From Trematomus loennbergii (taxonomy: Eukaryota > Chordata > Actinopteri > Perciformes > Nototheniidae): a stretch of DNA of 64,000 nt. The number at the start of each line of letters is the position of its first letter. Position 1 is the first letter of the stretch. Both the position numbers and the translations under genes were made by a program. Shown here in pieces: positions 30,201-64,000 of the stretch. The stretch is from NCBI GenBank assembly GCA_012861695.1, contig JAAOOA010000193.1, positions 538,001-602,000 on the forward strand, given 5' to 3'. The notes under the pieces were generated by a model. It was not told the origin of the DNA, ran no database searches, and saw only the letters and a program-made list of their open reading frames with translations.

Positions 30201-31243
30201 AAAAGCACCAAACGTCAGCGTTAATTGGAGTCGTGGTGATGGAGGCCTGGAGGAGATCAGCAGCTCTACAGGACGGAGGAAAGACTCAGGGACGCCGTCA
30301 CGGCTCTGCAGGAGAAACATGTTCGAACGCTGGCAGAGGATTCAGCAACAGGTGGGTCAAAGAGATTCGGGGACTGAAAATAATTAAAGGTCCCCTATTA
30401 TACTGTTTTTCATCAATATATTATAGGTCTCAGATATATACAAAACATGTCTCTGAAGTGTTTGTCTGAAACACCAAACAGATCATTGCAGCATCCCATA
30501 ATCCCCTCTGTTTCAGCCCTGTTTCAAAAGTGCTGATTCTCTGTCTGTTACTTTAGATGAAAATAAGGAGCCCCTCCCCACGCCCCTCTGAGAGAGATTT
30601 GGTTAAAAATAACACAATGGTGCTCTAGGAGGAGATTCAGGTGATAAGGTGGGGGGGGGGGGGTTACCTTGGTTGGTGATTGGCTAATGGTTACACAAGC
30701 CAAAAAACGTTATGACATCATAAGGTGGCCAAAATCTGATCAGCTCATTTTCAGACAGGTTTTTATAGAAATGGATCAGGAAAAAAGAGAGAATCTTTGT
30801 TCCTGAACTTTCAGAGTCTCTTTCCACAGAGGGGACACATGTTGATGTAGAAGAGACATGAAGAAGAGGGGACACATGTTGATGTAGAAGAGACATGAAG
30901 AAGAGGGGACACATGTTGATGCAGAAGAGACATGAAGAAGTGGATTTTGCATAATAGGTGACCTTTAAGTAAAGGATCTGAAAACTACTTTCACCACTTG
31001 CTGAATGCTATCTTTACACTGCAAATCACCCTCAACTCTCATTTGTATTTGCATTATGTTTCTCTCTTACTTCCTCAGTTAAACGGTGCGGAGGCGACTC
31101 CATGGACATATTCTGGTTCCAAGATGGCGGCCGGACGTTACCAAAGGGCGATGCATCAGTTCACCAGCGCTCTGCAGGGGGGAGGGCTGGGAACTTGGCT
31201 CAGAGAAACTCCAGAACTGGGTCACTTCAATGTTAGTGTGTGA
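18197..31243 (+). CDS. adarb2: adarb2-like double-stranded RNA-specific adenosine deaminase family protein
   Basis: Joined exons: 18186-18272, 18801-19721, 24537-24651, 26346-26514, 27319-27473, 28430-28577, 29571-29752, 30170-30351, 31079-31243. Order: acidic N terminus, dsRNA-binding domain 1 (GPTKKQAKMRVAELALRSF), dsRNA-binding domain 2 (LNELRPGLRYMCL...), then an ADAR deaminase domain with CHAE, PCGD and MSCTDK. In ADARs these supply the zinc ligands and proton-shuttling glutamate. ADARB2/ADAR3 is a brain dsRNA-binding protein with no demonstrated editing, thought to compete with active ADARs. ADARB2 rather than ADARB1 is favoured by the VKEN, HELxPGLxY, ALLSHxVEP and EFEP matches and by wdr37 next door. 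All exons after 19044 stay in frame; exon 18801-19721 needs two one-base additions. Total with those is 705 codons, against 739 residues in human, the rest being the unseen N-terminal exon. Confidence 0.85.
18583..18779 (+). repeat. 198-bp dispersed repeat, copy 2
   Basis: It is the direct-orientation partner of 16071-16268. It ends 21 bp before the acceptor junction of the adarb2 exon at 18801. Confidence 0.88.
18801..19721 (+). CDS. adarb2: adarb2 exon with both dsRNA-binding domains
   Basis: Acceptor CTGTCAACAG, donor GTGAGT. Three frames are needed: SSLEVKENEDY from 18803, KRKQSLLHQ through KNALVHL up to 19011, and HELQPGLRYEIMSKAGP onward to 19721. Each switch equals one missing base; the second lies at about 19009-19012. 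Large uninterrupted dsRBD-coding exons are typical of ADARB genes. Confidence 0.85.
19961..20394 (+). repeat. 72-bp minisatellite, six units
   Basis: Each unit begins cccaacattagcc and contains GGTGACGTGAAGTCATGTGAC, where a CRE-like TGACG and an E-box-like CATGTG sit close together. The sequence that follows (about 20395-20490) resembles 25195-25285, so the array grew inside one copy of a dispersed repeat. Confidence 0.92.
21742..22226. mobile_element. TTAA-flanked MITE (T2/Kolobok-like), copy 1
   Basis: Terminal inverted repeats AGTGGACCTATCATGC and GCATGATAGGTCCCCT sit inside TTAA duplications. It is in an adarb2 intron and encodes no transposase. Confidence 0.78.
22258..22310 (-). repeat. 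LINE 3' tail fragment
   Basis: The phrase tactttattgatcccaatttggg is the antisense of a common fish LINE tail. A + strand counterpart appears at 27920-27955. Confidence 0.45.
23873..24356. mobile_element. TTAA-flanked MITE (T2/Kolobok-like), copy 2
   Basis: Nearly identical to 21742-22226, same orientation, again with TTAA on both sides. It ends 180 bp before an adarb2 exon. Confidence 0.78.
24537..24651 (+). CDS. adarb2: adarb2 exon, start of deaminase domain
   Basis: Acceptor TCCTGCAG, donor GTTTGT. It encodes VFAESVFHLVREKYSEL and HKVLAGVVMSR, the region just after the LPQ junction used in ADARB1/2. Confidence 0.88.
24745..25411. mobile_element. MITE with about 100-bp inverted ends
   Basis: 24745-24850 is inverted at 25315-25411, sharing CCATAGGATTTTGGAAAATA. 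The interior includes the 72-bp minisatellite's parent sequence. The superfamily is not clear. Confidence 0.7.
26346..26514 (+). CDS. adarb2: adarb2 exon with the CHAE motif
   Basis: It encodes AQVVSLATGTKCL and SDCHAEVMSRRALVRFLYAQ. The histidine ligand and catalytic glutamate are present. The residue two before the Cys of CHAE is S where ADAR2 has N, an inositol hexakisphosphate contact. Donor GTACGA. Confidence 0.9.
27319..27473 (+). CDS. adarb2: adarb2 exon with the PCGD motif
   Basis: It encodes IFVPNEVGGGFRLQDGVFFH and SSSPCGDARLNCPYE; the cysteine is a zinc ligand. Acceptor CTCCGTAG, donor GTGAGA. Confidence 0.9.
27660..27740 (+). repeat. L2-like LINE 3' tail
   Basis: It contains tgtaaagcactttggctgcg and ends in an ATT microsatellite, the usual form of fish L2 tails. 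Confidence 0.5.
28430..28577 (+). CDS. adarb2: adarb2 exon with MSCTDK; TWDG block replaced
   Basis: It encodes HLRVKVDGGEGTLPI, then ARRANQNNMAAFKSR, then VTMSCTDKMAK. The base-flipping glutamate of GEG and the second zinc cysteine are present. The usual TWDGVxxGE stretch between them is missing, replaced by unrelated residues of nearly equal length. Confidence 0.85.
28620..29380 (+). repeat. 43-bp minisatellite
   Basis: About nine good units of GTGTAATAACTGTCTAATAG plus 23 bp lie at 28750-29150, with looser related copies on each side. It fills most of one adarb2 intron. Confidence 0.88.
29571..29752 (+). CDS. adarb2: adarb2 exon, deaminase core
   Basis: It encodes WSVVGLQGALLSHLVEPVYL and HTGHLSRAFAHRL, close to human ADARB2 [20 protein letters not shown]. 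Acceptor TCCTCAACAG, donor GTAGGT. Confidence 0.92.
29790..30010. repeat. dispersed repeat fragment
   Basis: The motif ggtaacactttatattaggg is common at ends of fish DNA elements; neither end is clear here. Confidence 0.35.
30025..30052 (+). promoter_or_regulatory. duplicate of the next exon's splice acceptor
   Basis: These 28 bp are identical to 30148-30175, the polypyrimidine tract, AG and first six exon bases of the following exon. Use of this copy would read a few codons and reach a stop at the TAA of aacactttaag. Confidence 0.6.
30170..30351 (+). CDS. adarb2: adarb2 exon, PGKAPN region
   Basis: It encodes SSDVRPSGKAPNVSVNW and SRLCRRNMFERWQRI, matching the ADAR2/3 segment PGKAPNFSVNW. 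Donor GTGGGT; phase 0 into the last exon. Confidence 0.9.
30388..30964. mobile_element. TTAA-flanked MITE, second family
   Basis: Ends AGGTCCCCTATTATAC and GCATAATAGGTGACCT lie between TTAA duplications. A 37-bp unit repeated three times sits at 30829-30939, and a G run at 30651-30663. It lies in the last adarb2 intron. Confidence 0.72.
31079..31243 (+). CDS. adarb2: adarb2 last coding exon
   Basis: It encodes SKMAAGRYQRAMHQF and LGTWLRETPELGHF, ending NVSV and TGA at 31241-31243. The family ends GLGxWxxKPxExxxF. No poly(A) signal could be assigned with confidence. Confidence 0.9.
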   Translation, partial: LNGAEATPWTYSGSKMAAGRYQRAMHQFTSALQGGGLGTWLRETPELGHFNVSV

Positions 31244-31342
31244 GAAACTGTGTGAAAAGACTGAATATTGAGGGTGAAGTACATGTATGATTTTCTTTGT
31301 GACACACTGTAACACTAGTTAGAGCAGAAAGTTGGTTATTTC

Positions 31343-31872
31343 CAGAGGTGGGAAGTAGTGGAGTACAAATACTTTGTTACTGTACTTAAGTACATTTTTC
31401 TGCTATCAGTACTTTACTCCACTACTTATTTTTCTGATTACTTTTACTTCTTACATGTTGAACCAAATACCTGTACTTTCTACTTCTTACATTTTCAAAC
31501 AGGCTGGTTCCTTTAGTTTGAATGTGTGTTTGGTGGCGTGATCATTATTATTTAGAGTCATTGCGTGCCTATTGATTTGAACACGATCCGTGTATCCATC
31601 ATTTCCTGGTTTCTCTAAAGAAGAGGGACCAATGAAAACGTTGTCATTTGCCGTTGTTCAGCATGGAAACATTCATTAGCTAACAATGACATTATTGTTC
31701 TATTAATATAAAGGGAGGTCAGGTACTCTTTAAAACAGCTAAACCCATACTTCTTTACTTTTACTTGAATAAAGAAGTTTAGTCAGTACTTCTACTTTTA
31801 CCAGAGTATTTTTAAACACAAGTATCTGTACTTCTACTTGAGTAAAATATGTGTGTACTTTTGCCATCTCTC
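31343..31872. mobile_element. hAT-type MITE with 8-bp target duplication
   Basis: Ends CAGAGGTGGGAAGTA and TACTTTTGCCATCTCTC are flanked by GTTATTTC on both sides (31335-31342 and 31873-31880). Confidence 0.85.
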
Positions 31873-31880
31873 GTTATTTC

Positions 31881-34029
31881 ACGTCTATTTATTTTATATA
31901 AGAAAGGATAAAATGGTTGGAGCGACAAGTAAATAATTCAAATATGCTCAAAGCATTCAGACATTACATTAAGCTGGAGTAGACCTCGTAGTGTGTAATG
32001 TTAGTTTAGGTTGCCTAAAAACTGCTAAAAATGGCTCTGGAAGCCACTGCTAGCTTGTCTGGCTTAATAAAGTCTTAACAACAACGTCGCTTAAACCACA
32101 TTGAAGATATTTATGGAAGTTACAGCAGTATAAAATGAGTGTTTGAGTAGAAGTAACTTAACAAGGCTAAACTTGCAAAGATACAACTGCACAGTTAGAG
32201 TTGAATGTTTAAAAATAGGTTGATCACTAATAATAGGGTGTATATAATAATAATAACATATCATATAGACTGTTATAATAATAGTATTAATAATACTTTT
32301 GTGATAATGATAACTTCTTTAAGATACAATACCTCCCACCTACAGTACATATCAACAAACTGGTGGCAAAAATGTATTCAGCTAATTAAGTGCGGAGCTG
32401 CTAACTTTATAGTTTTTTATTTGAAAAACGGCAAAAAATGTGTAGCATAATTTAAAAAAGCTAATCAAGTCTTAATCAAATGTATTTGGTGTGACAAGTA
32501 AGCTAGCCATAGGGTAAATAATCCTGGAACAATTTCATATGCTATGTGTTTTTTGCAAACATGGCATGGTGTCCTCACTTAACAAGTCTAAAACAAATGT
32601 TCGGTCCCCACAAACACCATAAAAAAGAACAACACACACACAGACCTTGTTTTTGTCCCTTAGGAGGACATTGCATTGACTTATATTAATGCCTACATGA
32701 CTTAACCTAACTTTAACCATGAAAACAACATTCCCAACTCCAATCCATACTCTAAATGTACCATAAAACCTTCAAAGAGCCTTACCCTAAAATGTAATCA
32801 TTTACCTTGTGGGGACCAGATATTTGACCCGAAAATGAAGGTCCCCACAATATCAGTGTGTTAGGAGATTTCTATCCCTCATAATGTTAATAATTCAACT
32901 ATCTGATGACTACAAAGCAGAATCTGTTTAGTTAGTAACAACAGCTTCTGGTCTCTTTAAGCACTAAACTGAAAGTCACATTTTAATGTATTCTTACTTA
33001 TTTGTTTGAGTTTGTTTTGTGTGTTCTGTTGTTTCAGATATATTTATTTTAATGTAACTGTTTGTCTCACTTCTTCAGTTATGTTTAAGTTTCTCACCCT
33101 TAATACATTATATATACATTTTGAACAGTGTTTTAGAGAGCCATTTTATATGAGGCCCAAGAGTGAAGAAATGTCGCCACCTACAGGAATATTGTGTGCA
33201 TTACAAGATGTGGAAGCCATGTTGAAATCCAAAAAAAATAGTTTTGTTGTTTTCCTTTATTTTGTACATGTATCCGTTAATCTCTGTAAATCATACATTT
33301 ATTTTCCCAAAGGGTTTTACTTTCCTGTTATTCTCGTGTAGTCTCTTGTTGTTCATTTGCAGAAAAGTTTTCAGAGCAAAGGAATGTAAAAGATATACTG
33401 GAAGGCACGTTGTTGAATGCTATGAACACTTTAATGGTTGAGTATGCAGAATGATTATGGTCGGTATATTGATCATGTCTATTTTTATCAATAGGAATAA
33501 ATTAACCTATTTGTCTTAGTTCTTGTTTTTGTCTCGCATCCAAGTCCAAGCTCAAAGTCACTACCAGGTGCGACAAACAAACAAAAAACGTTATATCATT
33601 GATTAAATTAGTTATTCTATTAATGTATTTTCTGCGTCTTTCTTTTGATTTGCATAAAATAAAATATGTATACATCTCTATGAGTGCGAGGAAGATGCCC
33701 CCAAAATTATTTTTAATGAAATGTTTAACTTTCAAAAAATTACAACAATAAGTGGAGGTTAGTGGATTTTACCTGATTTTTTATATATATATAAAATGAT
33801 CTCAAAAATATTATATAATAGTATTTTCTGTTTAAATTCTTTTTTTCTCATTTTAATAAGTTAACAGAATATTAAAACTCAAATCTTCACCAAAACAAGG
33901 AGTGATTCAACAATAATGTACATTTTTTAAGTTGATATTTTTTTTCAGCAAAACAGTTGCTTTTTACACATCCATCACTTGTGGAGCAACATTTGCACAG
34001 ATGATAATAAAACAACCAAACTAGAAAAC
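31881..34029. other. intergenic interval, AT-rich
   Basis: No gene is visible. A degraded repeat with ggtccccaca motifs at both ends spans about 32600-32860. Part of this may be adarb2 3' UTR. Confidence 0.45.
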
Positions 34030-37000
34030 ATTACAGCACAAATTGTTTATTTTAATTTCACAAGCAGCTGTTTATTCCTTATTATTACACAGCTTTAACA
34101 AAACTGCTGTCAAGTCGATTCAACAGGTTTACATTTTTTTGCCACTTTGATCACACAAAACACTGTTAACACGTTGCCACAGTTTCACAAGGCTTCACGA
34201 CGGTGGTTGTGATCTGGTTTCATGTTTATTGATAGTGTGAACAGTATGACTGAACATTATTAACATTGTTATGAACGTGGCAGGCAGCAAAAGTGGCTCA
34301 GTGTTGGTAAAAAAAAAAAGCAGTTGAGTGCAGTGAAACTTGTTTAAAAGGTTGAACATTCACAATCCTAAACACACAGCTTCTATATTTCCTTCACACA
34401 AACAAGATGTGTTGTCATTTAAACCAGTGATAACTCCTTTTGCAGAATTGATTTTGGGAAAAAGGACATCAATGATCTGCAATGTTGTGCTTTTGTTTTT
34501 AATTAGAATATATGAATAAAAAGAAAGTGAAGGTACAGAAATAAATGTTTTTTTTAACATAACATTTGTCCAACAGTGAAAAGTATCTTACATTTCTACA
34601 TATAAACTAAAATTAATTAGGAACTACTCACCAAAACATATTTTTTTGAGAAGAAGTTTGAGAAGCTAATTTATTATTAGCCGAATGCAAAACTTTGGAC
34701 TACATTTGCCATCTCTGGTGTAAATGACAAAATTAACTTTTATGTGAATGTAAAGCCTTTGACTGAAGAACTATGTCATTCATCATGAAGCAGTAATCTA
34801 CACAAAATAAAAACAATTGAAATGCAGGAACATGTCATCAAGTTATAAAGGCTAATAATAAAACTGCTGCAGCTGAAAATCCGGCGACATTTTCATATAT
34901 TACAGTTTATGATACAAATGTTAAAATAAGAACAATATCATTTACAGTTGCCTTTTAAGAAGTTATCACTTTTATGTGCATGTAATGAGGCTGTTTTTAC
35001 ACCAAAATCTATATTACTTCAAAATTTGGTATTTATAAGACTTTTTAATTGTTAGAAATACATTTCACTAGGTTAATACAAGGCAGCTGTAAAGTGTGAC
35101 CAAATACAATTCAATGTAATGTCAATGTACTTGTTTTAATGAACACTTTTGTAACAAACCAGCATAAATCTAAAGCTAGACTTAGAAACAATCAGTTTGA
35201 AATGGACTGTGCTTATTCATCGTTTTAATGCTGTAACTTGTGATAACATTAAATACGTTTTTAGACGTTGATTTGTTTCGCACCACAGATAGACACACAG
35301 ACTTTGTCCTCAGACGACGCACACGCACACACACACACACACATCACTACATCCTTTCCTATTCACTCCAATGCAGCTTTGGCTGTTTTAGTGGCAGTGG
35401 GGAAGCAAAGCAGGGGACAGCGAACGCATCACGACACTCCTCAAAAGGTTTTACTAGTTTTTAAGTACCATTACAAATATGACACTGACAGAATCCCCAC
35501 AACAGTGTTTTCAACACTAAAGACTAAAGGGCACTGCGATAATCTAGGAAAAAACTATTTGTACATTCATGTCAAGTATTGGTACAACAGCAGGGCTGGG
35601 CACCAGAAGAAACATCAGTTAGTTTTCTCTTTTATCGTTGGTTGAAATTAGATTTCATTATATTTTAAAGTGAGTTAATTGATATGTAACACGTACAAAT
35701 AATGTGCTTTCTCTACTAACCTATTTTATTCCCTTCAAATCTGCTCAAATTTCACTTTTATTAGAAATGATTGACTCAACTGTTGTCAGACTTAAGCAGA
35801 CTTGGTTCTACTTTAGTCATTTTTGTTAAGAGTTTCATCTCTAATTATTAGATTTTGCGAGTAGAGCTTGAGACGATAAAAAAGAGGCATAGAGTTTAGT
35901 TTACCTCTGAAAACAAACCTTTCCATCTCTATTAAAGCCCTTCAGAAGATGTGTGAACGTATTACTAATATATGGGTGGAGAAGTCTATTCTCGCCATTT
36001 AAAGTGCACAATTGTTTGTCTATTAGTCACTGAAATGGGACTTCATTTAGTACCAAATACCCCAAAGGACTATTAAATAGAATATTCTTTAGGTACTATG
36101 TCTCGGTACCCGGCCCTGATAACAACTATCTCAACAGGTGCTGCTCTTAGAGACTAAATGTTTCATTAGCACACAAACAGAAACACTGTAATCACCTTTC
36201 CTCCTTAGATGGATCAATATCTACACATTTATTTTCTGTCTACTAGAAACACAGTGGCTGGTTCATGGCTTTACAGAAACAGAAGCACAGTCAGATCCAG
36301 ATTAACACTGTGAGAAGAGTGACTAATCACGTATAAGACGTGGGAGGTCATATTGGGGTCAAACTCTAACACTGGAGAAGTTTCAGTCAATAAAAAAAAA
36401 CACTATCACCTTTACATAGGAGAGGAAGTAGATATTTGGGATAAGAGGTTTGGTTGAGATTTACTCAGCCAATGGTCGATAAAGCATCCATAATGTAGTC
36501 TTTGCAAAAGACAAAATAATAAAAATGTCAAATATAGCGTCCTTTTGTTGGACTTTTGTAGCTTTAATATCCACCAGGCGTTATTTCTTTCCCTCTTTAG
36601 TCACACAACACTACTGTTTTAAGGTTTAGCAATATACCAGTTCTAGAGTACACAGCACCACGGCTAGCAAAGATAATGTTATTACTCACATTTTTTTCAG
36701 GTAGCCACAGTTTAAAAGGTAGACAGATTCCATATCAGCCATCTTAAATCGATCAACAGAATAGGACCATTATGTGCCAAAGTGTCTGGCTTTGCAGAAA
36801 ACAATCCTTAAGCTAAAAAAAAACACCAGCATTAAACTTTGTTGACCATTTACATAATCTACAATACTCTCCAGCAACAAAAAGCTATATAAGACTATTC
36901 CAAAAGGTGCATTCCTGTACCACACAGACTCCTGAACGCTGAGCAGAACTGAGCTTTTACAAACAAAAGATAACATGGTGGTTGTTTTAAAGTGTGTTTT

Positions 37001-37749
37001 AGATAAGCAGTAAATCTCAGGTGCCAATAAAAGTTTTTTGAATGAAACAAATGGGGAAATATCCCTTTTTTCAAACAGCTCATTAAAATTGATAACTAGC
37101 CAAACATAATTTAGACAATGTTCGGTCGTTGTTAAGGTATCAATTCAAAGAGTGAGGGCTTCTTTCGTTTTATATTAAGAAGTTTAGGTAAAGAAGGTAA
37201 ATGGCAAGTTATCACAAATAACTTCTAAAAAGAATGGTTGATGGATTTTCTCCAAAAGCATCAGATTCTTATCCAAACATAAATCTGCTCTCAGTGGCAC
37301 GGATTACATTTCGTTAATTCTCCACTCACTTATCTTGAGTTTTGAGCAGTTTTTCACTAAAACAAACGTGTCTGTGCTTTCATCAACAGGTCGTTTATTT
37401 CATTTGGATAGTGAAGAATTGCTCAACGCAAAAGAAACACACATAACATGTATATATTGGCGGCTTAAGTTAGATAATATGTTTCATTTTTCATTCCTTC
37501 CCATCCTTTTTTTTATCTCAGAAAGCTGAAAACTGACCGCCTGCAGACTCAAAGGCAGCTTTTAAAACATATATTTTTAAATTTCATGGAGTATTTGCTT
37601 CAAGTTACGTCTGTTGTAATGTGACAAGTTTTTACAGACCAAAAAAGACATGTTTGAAGCTGAATTTAAAGCCTGCAGAAAGTGAGTGTTCGATGCTTGA
37701 GAAGCAGACTTTGGGTGTAGTTTCACCGTAAAGTGGCAGCATCGGGAGG
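34030..37749 (-). other. wdr37: possible long wdr37 3' UTR
   Basis: The stretch downstream of the wdr37 stop is AT-rich, has no recognisable mobile element, and carries AATAAA on the - strand at 34046-34051. The extent is inferred; the true poly(A) site could be much closer to 37750. Confidence 0.3.
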
Positions 37750-63509
<25,760 letters not shown>

Positions 63510-63599
63510 CTGCAGAACCAGGAAACAGAGAAATTAAGCAGTAAGTGTGTGAGCATGGTGCTTCATTACAAATACTGAGAAAAGGACTTAGTGTGTATA

Positions 63600-63889
63600 C
63601 ATGAGAGTAACACCTACGTCACTTCCGGCAAAAATTACGGCCCCGCCCATTGTTTGGGGAAAACAAAGCTGTCATTTGAATGGCGGGCAATACAAATTCT
63701 GAAGTTTTTGCCAATCCGATCAGACATTTTTGAAAACTGTGGATTTTCTGATCTTCAAAGAGCCCGGTTACGATGGCCAGTCAGGCAAACTATTACATTA
63801 AATTATTTGAAATCGACAATCGGGCTCGATATATGGTTAAATTAAAATCAGTAGGCGAGGCCGTAATTTCACCAGCTGTTACTCTCATG
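63600..63889. mobile_element. small inverted-repeat element in wdr37 intron
   Basis: CATGAGAGTAACA at the left is inverted as GTTACTCTCATG at the right, and AATTACGGCC is also mirrored inside. About 290 bp; class unknown. Confidence 0.5.
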
Positions 63890-64000
63890 AGCGAGGCGGG
63901 AAATAATAGTTTATTGCACCTCAAACATTAAAACAAATCCAGAGTTCAGTGTTTCTGTACTTCCTCTAAGAACAAAGGACAGTAACAGAAGAGCTCTGTG

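Noticed and set aside
18197..31243. adarb2 as a pseudogene
   Set aside because: Seven later exons are intact with good splice sites, and wdr37 has the same kind of one-base losses. Assembly error is the simpler reading, but it is not proven.
63591..63845. 84-codon frame near the right edge
   Set aside because: It falls within a small inverted-repeat element and matches nothing I recognise.

Overview
This is vertebrate, most likely percomorph teleost, nuclear DNA. It has GT-AG spliced genes with long introns, long (CA)n tracts, hAT, piggyBac and TTAA-type MITEs, L2-like LINE remnants and a tRNA-derived SINE. Two protein-coding genes are recognisable by memory-based comparison with their families: adarb2 (ADAR3-like, + strand, about 18.2-31.2 kb) and wdr37 (- strand, about 63.5-37.75 kb, 5' end beyond the window). 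They converge tail to tail, as ADARB2 and WDR37 do on human chromosome 10p15, which supports both names. No search was run.

Region 1 (1-15.5 kb) is a tandem array of serine tRNA genes and pseudogenes. I count 44 on the - strand up to a 100-N gap (10171-10270) and 19 on the + strand after it, including a partial copy at the gap and a half copy at the right edge. Units are about 225-260 bp. All share one tRNA-Ser body with a long variable arm, but the anticodons are mixed: AGA, TGA and CGA are common, one is GGA, and two are CAA (a leucine anticodon on a serine body). A subfamily has an eight-base T loop and is probably dead. A composite piggyBac-like insertion interrupts the array at 14.18-15.18 kb.

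Region 2 (15.5-18.2 kb) has no gene I can support. It holds a 36-bp duplication, a 198-bp repeat flanked by two CTCF-like motifs, and a long (CA)n.

Region 3 (18.2-31.2 kb) is adarb2: nine exons from an internal first-seen exon to the stop. Introns carry a six-copy 72-bp minisatellite, two copies of one MITE, a MITE with long inverted repeats, and a 43-bp minisatellite. The zinc and glutamate residues of the deaminase site are kept, but the TWDG block usual in ADARs is replaced.

Region 4 (31.2-37.7 kb) is intergenic or 3' UTR, with one clean hAT MITE.

Region 5 (37.75-64 kb) is wdr37, exons 3-14 by human numbering. Its introns hold a second tRNA-Ser cluster (40.7-42.6 kb), a lone tRNA-Ser (47.2 kb), nested hAT elements, an inverted SINE pair, an L2 remnant, and an intron almost wholly made of a 57-bp minisatellite (60.29-63.33 kb).

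Both genes carry single-base deletions in conserved exons (two each). Adding one base at each restores a length close to the human protein. With the many one-base gaps in the tRNA array, this looks more like consensus error in a long-read assembly than gene death, though I cannot prove it.
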